A DNA stretch of 8,589 nucleotides from Myxococcales bacterium (GCA_013298325.1 JAAFHJ010000095.1:3377-11965), one strand, 5' to 3'. Shown: positions 1 to 5,937, numbered from the stretch's first letter. The notes: generated from the sequence alone by a model not told the origin. Program-made: numbers and translations.

Positions 1-779
1 ATGTGGCCGCAGGCGCCGATGGCCGCCTCCGCGATGCGCAACTCAATGGACGCACTCGCGTAGCCCTGAAGGAGCGTCGCCGCAGAAATCGGGGTGGCCC
101 AGCGATCGTCGACTGCATTGACGGCGACGATCGGGCGGTCGAGTCGCGCAACGCGCTCGGTGAACGTCGCCGTCGGATCGTCGAAGAAATAGCGTTTGTA
201 GGAGGTCCACCGCTTCCATTGATGGAAGACGCCGGCCGGTAGGTCTTCCCCGAGACCGACGTAGCGCCCCGGCAGGTAGCCGAAGCGGGCAAGGAGCAGC
301 GGACCGACCGCGTTCCACAGGGCGAGCACTTTCGGCTGCTCGGAGAGCGGCATCGCGGCGTGGTGGCCGGTCCCGGTCCCAAAGAGGTAGGCGCCGAGCG
401 TTTGTTGCGCCGACGGAGCCATTCCAAAGGCGTGCCCGCCGAAGCTATGGCCGACGACCGCCGTCTCCCCGCCGGCCGCTTTGCTCCATTGAAGGATCGC
501 TTCGAAGTCGACTTCGCCCCACTGAAGGAAGCTCGTCTCAAAGCTCCGTAGCGCCCCCGCCGGCCTTGAAGCGCCGATGCCGCGGTAGTCGAAGGTGACG
601 ACCTCGTGCCCCTGACTCGCGAGAAAGTCGGCGAATTTCCGGTAGTAGCGCTGCGGGGTCCCCGTCGCCGCGGCGATGACCACGCGTGCCCCGGAGGGGA
701 CGGTGCCGGCGGGTGGGCGATAGAGGGTGGCGCCGAGGTCGTAGCCGTCGGCGGCGTTCACACGAAATTCATCCGGCAT
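1..779 (-). CDS. Alpha/beta-fold hydrolase, C-terminus cut by the window edge
   Basis: I translated the minus strand from the ATG at 779-777; the frame stays open for 259 codons to the window edge. The protein reads MPDEFRVNAADGYDLGATLY at its start. A nucleophile elbow GHSFGG lies at residues 110-115 (Ser112), preceded by an oxyanion-type stretch AAATGTPQRYY (36-46) and FDYRGIGAS (63-71). An acid loop NAVDDRWATP (221-230, Asp224 or Asp225) and a final GACGH supply the expected catalytic triad, with His259 as the last readable residue. This arrangement resembles the COG4757-type predicted hydrolases related to serine aminopeptidase S33. No signal peptide or membrane segment is seen, so it is probably cytoplasmic; the substrate is unknown. 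An in-frame TAG seven codons upstream limits the start. There is no clear ribosome-binding site, so a leaderless message is possible. The upstream gap contains the tandem repeat array. Probably only a short C-terminal part lies outside. Confidence 0.88.
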   Translation of the reverse strand, partial: MPDEFRVNAADGYDLGATLYRPPAGTVPSGARVVIAAATGTPQRYYRKFADFLASQGHEVVTFDYRGIGASRPAGALRSFETSFLQWGEVDFEAILQWSKAAGGETAVVGHSFGGHAFGMAPSAQQTLGAYLFGTGTGHHAAMPLSEQPKVLALWNAVGPLLLARFGYLPGRYVGLGEDLPAGVFHQWKRWTSYKRYFFDDPTATFTERVARLDRPIVAVNAVDDRWATPISAATLLQGYASASIELRIAEAAIGACGH

Positions 780-841
780 AGCAGGGGCGGTTGTCTAGTC
801 GCTCTTTGGCGCCGCGATCCATCGAGAAGCGCGCCTTCGGA

Positions 842-1006
842 GGTCATCGACGCGCCTCGGGAGGTCTTCGACGCGCCGCGGGAAGGTTATCGACGCCTGT
901 TTTGGGTCATCGACGCGCGTTTTCGGTCATCGACGCGCCTCGGAAGGTCATCGACGCGTGTCGGAAGGTCATCGACGCGTGTTTTGGGTCATCGACGCGC
1001 GTCGAT
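842..1006. repeat. Eight-unit tandem array, 20-22 bp units with 13-bp core GGTCATCGACGCG
   Basis: Units begin at 842, 863, 885, 905, 925, 946, 967 and 987. Each carries the core GGTCATCGACGCG with at most two changes, followed by a 7-9 bp linker. Linkers fall into two classes: C/G-rich (such as CCTCGGGA or TGTCGGAA; units 1, 2, 5, 6) and T-rich (TGTTTTG or CGTTTTC; units 3, 4, 7). The last unit decays after its core. The mean period is about 20.7 bp, close to two DNA turns. Because unit length varies between 20, 21 and 22, the array does not keep a reading frame and is not a protein repeat. It lies between the stop of the 1053-1832 gene and the start of the hydrolase, both on the minus strand, so it could act as a multi-site operator for the hydrolase. 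A weak, degenerate copy may precede it near 815-840. Confidence 0.9.
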
Positions 1007-1052
1007 CGCCCCTTTCGGCACGTCGATGGGCCGATGGGGCGCGTCGCACGCT

Positions 1053-1832
1053 TCAGGTCGTCGGCGTGACGTCGACCAGGAGCGGCGTTGCGCCGAGGCC
1101 GTGGACGGCGCCAAGTCCGAAGGGGAGCCGGTCGTTCTTCTGGAGCGCGGCGCGGAGGGGCACCCACTTCGCCTGGACCTCTTTCGGCTCGCGACGGCCG
1201 ACAAACACAAGCGCTGCAAGGACTTCCGCGTAGTCGGCGGCAAGGAGCGCGAGGAGGAGGCGGCGGTCCCCTTCCCCGTTGGCCGAGGCAATCGCCTGCA
1301 AATCGGCGACGATTTCGCCGGCGGCGATGCGCGCTTCGGTGACGTCGCCGGGGCGGAAATTTCGGTCGCCACCGAGGAGCGCTTCGTGGGCGTCGCAGAG
1401 CGAGGCGTAGCGGGAGAGGTCCGACGCGAGGTCGAGGGGGCCGGAGCCGCTACGAATTTCTGCAAGTTCTGCCGATGCTTGCGGGTCGTCGGCCAGGTGG
1501 TACTCGAGGACCTTCTGGAGGCGCGCCTTGATCGCCTCCGCCTGGGCGAGCGTCTCCGGGCGGACGGTCACCGCGATCACGACCGGCGCCTCTTGGGCCT
1601 GGAGGGCGGCAGCGACCGCGGCGAGCCGGTCGACGACCGCCGCATCAAAGAGGCTCGCCGGCAGCGACGCCAACGCCTCCGCGCGGGCGGGCACGCGAGC
1701 CTGTTCCACAAGAAAAACAGCTGCTTGGGCGGCTCCGCGCGGATGGGCAACCAGCGCCCCATCAAGGCGCGTCGAGGCGGCGGCATGCAGTTCAAGGAAG
1801 GGGCGGAGCGTCGCGAGGGGATCCGTAGACAT
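1053..1832 (-). CDS. Unrecognised alanine-rich helical protein, 259 residues
   Basis: I do not recognise this protein. It starts MSTDPLATLRPFLELHAAAS and ends LLVDVTPTT. It is rich in Ala and Leu, with long stretches likely to be amphipathic helices (about residues 1-110 and 160-230), and a Gly/Pro-containing C-terminal part (KWVPLRAALQKNDRLPFGLG). It has no signal peptide, lipobox or membrane segment, so it is probably cytoplasmic. A single Cys lies in the middle (SLCDAHEALL). I preferred the ATG at 1832 to one at 1868, because the extra twelve residues (MRSAPSRRSSAA) look like untranslated sequence; neither has a strong ribosome-binding site. Codon use is typical of the window and the frame carries a sensible hydrophobic pattern, whereas the opposite-strand frame encodes an Arg/Gly-rich, biased product. 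It is divergent from the hydroxylase and lies upstream of the repeat array and the hydrolase. Confidence 0.72.
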   Translation of the reverse strand: MSTDPLATLRPFLELHAAASTRLDGALVAHPRGAAQAAVFLVEQARVPARAEALASLPASLFDAAVVDRLAAVAAALQAQEAPVVIAVTVRPETLAQAEAIKARLQKVLEYHLADDPQASAELAEIRSGSGPLDLASDLSRYASLCDAHEALLGGDRNFRPGDVTEARIAAGEIVADLQAIASANGEGDRRLLLALLAADYAEVLAALVFVGRREPKEVQAKWVPLRAALQKNDRLPFGLGAVHGLGATPLLVDVTPTT

Positions 1833-1922
1833 GGCGGCAGAAGACCGACGGGAAGGGGCCGAACGCAAGCGAAATCGGGAGACCTCAGCCCTCGAATTGG
1901 CGTCGGATGCTCAAGCAACAGA

Positions 1923-1962
1923 TTGACAAGCCCTTGACGATTCATCGGCCGAGTCCTACCGA
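1923..1962 (+). promoter_or_regulatory. Candidate sigma-70-type promoter for the hydroxylase gene
   Basis: Two overlapping -35-like hexamers occur, TTGACA at 1923-1928 and TTGACG at 1934-1939. The second is followed after 17 bp by TACCGA (1957-1962), a poor -10 match. The region is AT-richer than its surroundings and sits 33-72 bp upstream of the hydroxylase start in the divergent gap. The -35 matches are good and the -10 is weak, so this is tentative. Confidence 0.3.
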
Positions 1963-1980
1963 AAAAGGCTGCACCTTTTT
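1962..1980 (+). promoter_or_regulatory. Perfect inverted repeat in the hydroxylase leader
   Basis: AAAAAGG (1962-1968) and CCTTTTT (1974-1980) are perfect complements around a five-base loop CTGCA. The repeat ends 14 bp before the hydroxylase ATG and is followed by one more T. As RNA it could form a small hairpin with a U-run in the 5' leader; as DNA it could be an operator. The stem is A/U-rich and weak, so I do not call it a terminator. Confidence 0.4.
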
Positions 1981-1994
1981 TCGCGACAAGACCT

Positions 1995-2696
1995 ATGTAT
2001 CCTTTCGAACTCACAAAAGAATGCCTCGACGCCGCTGAGGGCAACTTGCCGGCGAAGCGTGCGCGGAGCCTCCGGGTCTTTCAGAACGAGTTCGTCGAGC
2101 GCTACCTCGCCCAGGCCCACCCGATCACGCCGGGGCTCTGGTTCGGCCCGGTGATCGGCGTCGGTCTCTGGCGCGGCGAGAATGCCTTCGGAGCCGGGAA
2201 GACGGCGGCGCTGTTTGCCGGCGGTGTGCTGCTCGTCTCGTTTGTCGAATACGCGCTCCACCGCTGGGGCTTCCACTTTGCGGCGAACACAAAAGCGGAA
2301 CGTTTGCGGCTATTTCTGGCCCACGGCTACCACCACGCCTTCCCCGACGATCCGCGGCGCCTCGTGCTCCCGCCGCTGGCGATTTGGCCGGTGGCGGCGG
2401 TCCTGATCCCGCTCTGGTACGTCGTCTTTGGGCGCTTTTTCTGGCCGGTCCTCGCCGGATCGGCGACCGGCTACGTCGCCTACGACTGGGTCCACTACGC
2501 GACCCACCACTTCCGGCCACGGACGCCGCTAGGCAGGTGGCTGAAGCGCTACCACATGCTCCATCACCACGACCTCCCCGGGACGCGCTATGGGATCACC
2601 TCCCCGCTCTGGGATCTTGTCTTCGGGACGTACTTACCTACGACAAGTCTTGCGCGTCGCGAGCCGGCTACAGCCAAAAACCGCGTAAAAACCTGA
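1995..2696 (+). CDS. Membrane fatty-acid hydroxylase (FA2H / sterol desaturase superfamily)
   Basis: This 233-residue protein has the di-iron histidine clusters of the fatty acid hydroxylase superfamily (PF04116 type): HRWGFH (89-94), HGYHH (110-114), HYATHH (167-172) and HMLHHH (187-192). Hydrophobic segments around residues 48-58, 71-87, 127-146 and 149-164 suggest a membrane protein with the histidines facing the cytoplasm. The pattern EYALHRWGFH and the small size without a cytochrome b5 domain resemble bacterial relatives of fatty acid 2-hydroxylase. The likely reaction is O2-dependent hydroxylation of a fatty acyl chain, free or within a lipid; the exact substrate and position cannot be read from sequence. 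The ATG at 1995 is the first in frame and gives a natural N-terminus MYPFELTKECLD, although no good ribosome-binding site precedes it. The C-terminal tail (from about 217) is basic and disordered-looking. A glycosyltransferase follows 98 bp downstream on the same strand. Confidence 0.9.
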   Translation: MYPFELTKECLDAAEGNLPAKRARSLRVFQNEFVERYLAQAHPITPGLWFGPVIGVGLWRGENAFGAGKTAALFAGGVLLVSFVEYALHRWGFHFAANTKAERLRLFLAHGYHHAFPDDPRRLVLPPLAIWPVAAVLIPLWYVVFGRFFWPVLAGSATGYVAYDWVHYATHHFRPRTPLGRWLKRYHMLHHHDLPGTRYGITSPLWDLVFGTYLPTTSLARREPATAKNRVKT

Positions 2697-2701
2697 GAAT
2701 C

Positions 2702-2719
2702 CTGCGTCAAATGACGCGG
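2702..2719. promoter_or_regulatory. Short inverted repeat between hydroxylase and glycosyltransferase
   Basis: GCGTC (2704-2708) and GACGC (2713-2717) flank AAAT, and the stem extends outward by one G-T wobble and one C-G pair. It begins five bases after the hydroxylase stop. With no T-run behind it, it is not a typical intrinsic terminator; it could be an operator-like palindrome for the downstream glycosyltransferase or a 3'-end stabilising hairpin. No convincing promoter was found in the rest of this 98-bp gap. Confidence 0.3.
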
Positions 2720-2794
2720 CGCCTCCGACAATCCACTGCAACGATTTACAAGTCGGTGACAATTGGCGCGGATGTAGGTGCTTAGAAGTGGGGC

Positions 2795-4336
2795 ATGCAG
2801 ATCGCCCTGTGCGTCGCCTATTTCTCGGTCCTGCTCTTCCTGGCCACCTACGGCCTGCACCGGTCCCACCTGGTGTATACGTGCATCCGCAACGCGAAGA
2901 AGCTCGCCGCGCGTCGTGCCGCCCATAAGCAGCTCCCCGTCGGGGTGAGCGCGGGCGAGGTTCCCCATGTGACGATCCAGCTCCCGCTCTTCAACGAAGC
3001 GACCGTCGCCGAGCGCCTGCTCGCCCACGCTTCGAAGATCGATTACCCGCGGGAGAAGCTTGAGATCCAGGTCCTCGACGACTCGACGGACGAGACCCGC
3101 TTCCTCCTCCGGAACGCGGTCGACCGCCTCCGCGAGACCGGCCTCGACATCGTCTATATCCACCGCGTCGACCGCACCGGCTACAAGGCCGGCGCCCTCG
3201 ACCACGGCCTCAAGATGGCCAAAGGGGAGCTCATCGCCGTCTTCGACGCCGACTTCCTCCCGACGGAGACCTTCCTCCGCGACCTCGTCCCCCACTTCTC
3301 CGATCCGAAAATCGGAATGGTTCAGGCTCGTTGGGGCCACTTGAACCGCAACGCGTCGCTGCTCACCCGCACGCAGGCGCTCATGCTCGACGGCCACCAC
3401 CTCGTGGAAAACCGCGCCCGCTCGTCGGCCGGCTGGCTCTTCAACTTCTCGGGCACCGGCGGCATGTGGCGTCGCCAGGCGATCGCCGACGCCGGCGGCT
3501 GGGAGCACGACACGCTCACGGAAGACCTCGACCTCAGCTACCGCGCTCAGCTCGCCGGCTGGAAGTTCATCTACCGAGAAGACGTCGTCACCCCCGCCGA
3601 GCTCCCGGAAGACGTCAGCGCCCTCCGCGCCCAGCAGTACCGCTGGGCCAAGGGGACGGTTCAGACCTCCCGCAAGCTCCTCAAGCGCGTCCTCACGACG
3701 AAGGGCCTCTCGGTCGGCCAGCGCGTGGAAGCCTACTTCCACCTGACGCCCCACTTCGCCTACCCGCTCATGGTCGTCCTCTCGGTGCTCCTCCTCCCGG
3801 CGCTCATCCTGATGCCGGCGACCGACCCGAAGATGATGGTCCTCATCGACCTCCCGCTCTGCATCGGCACCACCGGCTCCCTCGCCGCCTTCTACATGAT
3901 GGCCGAGTCGGCCCAGGGCCGCAGCCGCTGGGGCGCCGTCAAGCAGCTCCCCGCCCTCCTCGCCCTCGGCGCCGGCCTCGCGCCGCACCTTTCGAAGGCG
4001 GTCTTCGAAGGCCTCAGCCACATGGCCGGTGAGTTCGTCCGCACGCCGAAGGCCGGCTCCGGCAAGGCCCACCGCTACATGGCCCGCGCCGACATCCCCT
4101 TCACCGAGATCGCCCTCTGCGCCATCTCCGCCGCGAGCACCATCGCCGCCGTCCAGACCGGCCACTGGTTCGCGACCCCCTTCGCGATGCTCTTCACCTT
4201 CGGCTACGGCTACGTCGCCGCCCTCGTCATCAGCGAGCAGGCGACCCGCCGCAAGGCGGCCCTCGAAGGGCAGATCGTCTCGACGAGCATCACGCCGCCG
4301 GCACCGACCGAGTCGGTCAGCGACCTCGCCGCCTGA
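2795..4336 (+). CDS. Membrane family 2 glycosyltransferase, cellulose-synthase-like
   Basis: This 513-residue protein has an N-terminal membrane segment (about 2-20), a cytoplasmic GT-A domain, and C-terminal membrane segments (about 318-342, 348-370, 384-399, 436-453 and 457-480). The catalytic signature of processive GT2 enzymes is complete: DDSTDE (95-100), DAD (151-153), TED (242-244) and QQYRW (280-284). FNFSGTGGMWRR (216-227) and EFVRTPKAG (413-421) also match the bacterial cellulose-synthase-like and plant CslA-type group. Such enzymes use a nucleotide sugar to extend or transfer beta-linked sugars at the inner membrane. There is no PilZ domain, so direct c-di-GMP control as in BcsA is not indicated. 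The product could be a polysaccharide or a glycolipid; sequence alone does not decide. The ATG at 2795 places the membrane segment at the very N-terminus; the preceding AAGTGGGG is only a weak ribosome-binding site. Transcription ends at the hairpin at 4356. Confidence 0.9.
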   Translation: MQIALCVAYFSVLLFLATYGLHRSHLVYTCIRNAKKLAARRAAHKQLPVGVSAGEVPHVTIQLPLFNEATVAERLLAHASKIDYPREKLEIQVLDDSTDETRFLLRNAVDRLRETGLDIVYIHRVDRTGYKAGALDHGLKMAKGELIAVFDADFLPTETFLRDLVPHFSDPKIGMVQARWGHLNRNASLLTRTQALMLDGHHLVENRARSSAGWLFNFSGTGGMWRRQAIADAGGWEHDTLTEDLDLSYRAQLAGWKFIYREDVVTPAELPEDVSALRAQQYRWAKGTVQTSRKLLKRVLTTKGLSVGQRVEAYFHLTPHFAYPLMVVLSVLLLPALILMPATDPKMMVLIDLPLCIGTTGSLAAFYMMAESAQGRSRWGAVKQLPALLALGAGLAPHLSKAVFEGLSHMAGEFVRTPKAGSGKAHRYMARADIPFTEIALCAISAASTIAAVQTGHWFATPFAMLFTFGYGYVAALVISEQATRRKAALEGQIVSTSITPPAPTESVSDLAA

Positions 4337-4355
4337 GCCCCGAAACCGGCTCCAG

Positions 4356-4394
4356 CAACCTCGGACGCGCAAGCTTCCGAGGTTGTTTTCGTTT
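4356..4394 (+). terminator. Intrinsic terminator after the glycosyltransferase gene
   Basis: CAACCTCGGA (4356-4365) pairs perfectly with TCCGAGGTTG (4376-4385) around a ten-base loop, and the stem is followed by TTTTCGTTT. It lies 19 bp after the glycosyltransferase stop codon, which is the expected place and shape for a rho-independent terminator. Confidence 0.88.
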
Positions 4395-4624
4395 GTGCGT
4401 GCGCGCCCCCAACCGGCACCGCTGCCCGTGAGTTCGCTGGCGGACGCGCAGCGCGCAGGGGGCCCGAAAAAAAGTCGCAGGCGGCGCCGCCGGCACAACG
4501 TCGCTAACTGGCAACCGTCCTTGGAATTTCCTGGCCGCGTGCCGCACGCGTCGCGGGGATGTCGCATCTTGCCACAGCGACAAATTTCCACGTGGCGCTA
4601 AGGTCCAAAAGCCTTCCTGCACTG

Positions 4625-4667
4625 GGGCGGGGGCCGCGGAGTCCGACCGCGCCCCCGTCCGCGTTTT
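4625..4667 (+). other. Very stable GC-rich hairpin, possible small-RNA terminator
   Basis: GGGGG (4629-4633), one bulged C, and CGCGG (4635-4639) pair with CCGCG (4647-4651) and CCCCC (4652-4656) around the loop AGTCCGA. The stem extends outward with C4628-G4657, a G-T wobble and two G-C pairs. GCG and then TTTT follow at 4661-4667. No gene ends immediately upstream, so if this is a terminator it would serve an unseen short transcript from the 4395-4625 interval; otherwise it is a structural element. Confidence 0.45.
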
Positions 4668-4718
4668 CATTCTCGTCCAGTCGGTCTGCGCGAACCAGCC
4701 GAACGCGCTCGCCGCAAC

Positions 4719-4740
4719 CCTCTGATCTTGCAGAGGTTTC
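4719..4740 (+). other. Small hairpin followed by T-run
   Basis: CCTCTG (4719-4724) pairs with CAGAGG (4731-4736) around ATCTTG and is followed by TTTC. The two A bases before the stem can pair with T bases beyond one mismatch. The hairpin is short, the T-run is minimal, and its role is unknown. Confidence 0.3.
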
Positions 4741-4785
4741 CAATAAATGCGCCCCTTCGTACGCCCCCTTGCGAGAGGGCCGGCG

Positions 4786-4811
4786 GCGAGAAACGCATTT
4801 CGTTGCTTTTT
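4786..4811 (+). terminator. Weak candidate terminator upstream of ihfA
   Basis: GCGAGAAA (4786-4793) pairs with TTTC (4798-4801) and TTGC (4803-4806) around CGCA, with one bulged G and one G-T wobble. TTTTT follows at once (4807-4811). The geometry is that of an intrinsic terminator, but the stem is weak. If it works, it would isolate ihfA from any transcript arising in the gene-free stretch. Confidence 0.3.
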
Positions 4812-4850
4812 GTGGATACAGCCGGCCGCAACCCACGATAGAGTTAAGAC

Positions 4851-4891
4851 TTTCGGGACGGACCCCGAAATCTCCTTCCGCTCGCGGAAGG
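4851..4891 (+). promoter_or_regulatory. Two adjacent hairpins in the ihfA leader
   Basis: The first hairpin is TTTCGGG (4851-4857) with CCCGAAA (4864-4870) around ACGGAC. Three bases later CCTTCCGC (4874-4881) pairs with GCGGAAGG (4884-4891) around TC. Both are perfect and end 19 bases before the ribosome-binding site of ihfA (AGGA at 4911). A weak -10-like TAGAGT (4839-4844) would start the transcript close to the first stem. They may stabilise the message, act as a translational control site, or be DNA palindromes for a regulator. Confidence 0.5.
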
Positions 4892-4921
4892 CGCGCAGAC
4901 CCCCCATCGCAGGAACGGCCG

Positions 4922-5215
4922 ATGACGAAAGCGGAGATTGTACAGGCGCTCTACGATCGCGTAGGCGGATTTTCAAAGAAGGAATCGGCGGATCTCGTCG
5001 ACCTCGTCTTCGAAATGATGAAGGAAACCCTTGGCGGAGGCGAGAACATCAAGGTCTCGGGCTTCGGTAACTTCGTGCTGCGCGACAAGCGCCAGCGCAC
5101 CGGGCGCAACCCGCGCACGGGCGACCCGATGGAGATTCGGGAACGTCGCGTTCTTACCTTTAAGCGGAGCAACAAGCTCCGTGGCATCCTGAACCCGGCG
5201 CGCAAGGCCGGATGA
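4922..5215 (+). CDS. ihfA: Integration host factor alpha-type subunit (HU/IHF family)
   Basis: The 97-residue product is a full-length bacterial DNA-bending protein of the HU/IHF family. The N-terminal helices (MTKAEIVQALYDRVGGFSKK) lead to the signature GFGNFVLRDKRQRTGRNP (47-64) and the beta-arm tip RNPRTG (62-67), whose Pro64 would intercalate into the minor groove. ETLGGGENIKVSGFGNF and TFKRSNKLR (79-87) fit the alpha subunit of IHF better than HU. IHF works as a dimer, normally with a beta subunit encoded elsewhere, and sharply bends DNA for transcription, recombination and sigma-54 promoter architecture. The start at 4922 is supported by AGGA at 4911-4914 with seven bases spacing; the frame is open far upstream to 4559, but that extension is unlike the family. 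The stop codon overlaps the next start as ATGA. In many proteobacteria ihfA follows pheST; here a gene-free region with hairpins stands upstream instead. Confidence 0.94.
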   Translation: MTKAEIVQALYDRVGGFSKKESADLVDLVFEMMKETLGGGENIKVSGFGNFVLRDKRQRTGRNPRTGDPMEIRERRVLTFKRSNKLRGILNPARKAG

Positions 5216-5937
5216 CTGGGGTTGCGGTGGCTCGGGAATCGACGGGGAGCTCAGGCTCGGCGATGCCGGCATCAGCAGGTGTTCGTTCGCCCGGAGGCGC
5301 TGTAGGCGCTGCGGGGACGACGAGCACGAATGCGGATGCGGGGCGCGCAGAACCAGCCCCTCCGACGATCCCCGGAACCACCGCGACTTCGTCGGCCCCC
5401 CTGACGAAGCGGTATTTCCGCATCGGCGAGGTGGCACGAATCGTCGGTGTAGAGGCCCACGTGCTCCGCTACTGGGAGCGCGAGTTTCGTCAGATTCGTC
5501 CGGAGAAATCGCAACGGGGGCAACGCGTCTATTCGCGGGCCGACGTCGGAAAACTTCAGTCGATTCGCGAGCTCCTCTACACGCAAGGCTTTACGATTGC
5601 TGGCGCGAAGAAGCGCCTATCGGTGCCGAGCGAAGAGCCGGTGCCCACGACGGAGAGCGCGACCGATGCGGCCGCCCCGTCGCCGGAAGCGTACGTCCAC
5701 GCAAGCGAAAGCGCGTCGGTGCGACCGGCCCCCCTTGAAGTGGCCCCGCCGTCTGTCGCCACGCCGTCGCCGGCGATCCTCGCCGAGGCCGATGATGCGG
5801 TCGTCTCCGTCCGGCATGCCGCGCTCCTTGCACGCCCGGTCAAGGCACCGCCGCGAATTTCGGAAGGGGCGCGAAGGGAACTGTGCCGCGCTTGCCGCGT
5901 TTGTGACGGCGGCACCGACGGTCGCATTTGCCGGTAG
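5212..5937 (+). CDS. MerR-family (MlrA-like) transcriptional regulator
   Basis: The ATG overlaps the ihfA stop (ATGA at 5212-5215) and is preceded by AAGG, so translation is probably coupled. Residues 1-65 are a disordered Ala/Gly/Ser/Thr/Pro-rich tail. Residues 68-136 form a MerR DNA-binding domain: YFRIGEVARIVGVEAHVLRY (68-87) is the helix-turn-helix, WEREF (88-92) and YSRADV (107-112) are typical wing residues, and FTIAGAKKRL (127-136) ends the domain. It resembles the MlrA-like subgroup often found next to ihfA. Unlike metal-sensing MerR proteins it has no obvious effector domain; residues 137-215 are Pro/Ala/Glu-rich and low in complexity. The final 25 residues (from ISEGARRELCRACRVC) contain four Cys, but this DNA also encodes the probable signal peptide of the next gene in another frame, so the tail may be an accident of the overlap or a shifted frame. 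The ligand and targets are unknown. Confidence 0.87.
   Translation: MTGVAVARESTGSSGSAMPASAGVRSPGGAVGAAGTTSTNADAGRAEPAPPTIPGTTATSSAPLTKRYFRIGEVARIVGVEAHVLRYWEREFRQIRPEKSQRGQRVYSRADVGKLQSIRELLYTQGFTIAGAKKRLSVPSEEPVPTTESATDAAAPSPEAYVHASESASVRPAPLEVAPPSVATPSPAILAEADDAVVSVRHAALLARPVKAPPRISEGARRELCRACRVCDGGTDGRICR

Larger units (their letters stand above)
4395..4850. other. Gene-free intergenic stretch with several hairpins
   Basis: No open frame here looks like a protein: the candidates on both strands are Arg/Pro/Ser-rich shadows without initiation signals, and the plus-strand frame entering ihfA is only an upstream extension. I looked for tRNA-like folds with a T-arm consensus and saw none. Three inverted repeats are listed separately at 4625, 4719 and 4786. 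The stretch is locally less GC-rich around 4640-4850 than the adjacent coding sequence. It may hold an untranslated leader, a small RNA, or both. Confidence 0.5.

Noticed and set aside
842..1006. CRISPR array
   Set aside because: The repeated core is only 13 bp and the linkers 7-9 bp, the linkers fall into two related classes rather than being unique, and no cas gene is visible.
606..1937. 443-codon plus-strand reading frame
   Set aside because: It runs through the repeat array and opposite the 1053-1832 gene, is Arg/Gly-rich, has no initiation signal and no recognisable domain.
2588..4591. 667-codon minus-strand reading frame opposite the glycosyltransferase
   Set aside because: It is antisense to a protein with complete GT2 motifs; it is Glu/Arg/Gly/Val-rich without domain features, as expected from stop depletion in high-GC sequence.
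4559..4921. N-terminal extension of the ihfA frame
   Set aside because: The IHF family starts at the MTKAEIV helix; the upstream frame is Ser/Arg/Pro-rich, crosses hairpins, and a proper ribosome-binding site precedes 4922.
4395..4921. tRNA gene in the intergenic region
   Set aside because: No T-arm consensus with matching acceptor and anticodon stems could be assembled from the sequence.
4317..4976. 219-codon minus-strand frame over the gene-free stretch
   Set aside because: Composition is Arg-rich and irregular, it overlaps the glycosyltransferase terminator and the ihfA start, and it lacks initiation signals or domain patterns.
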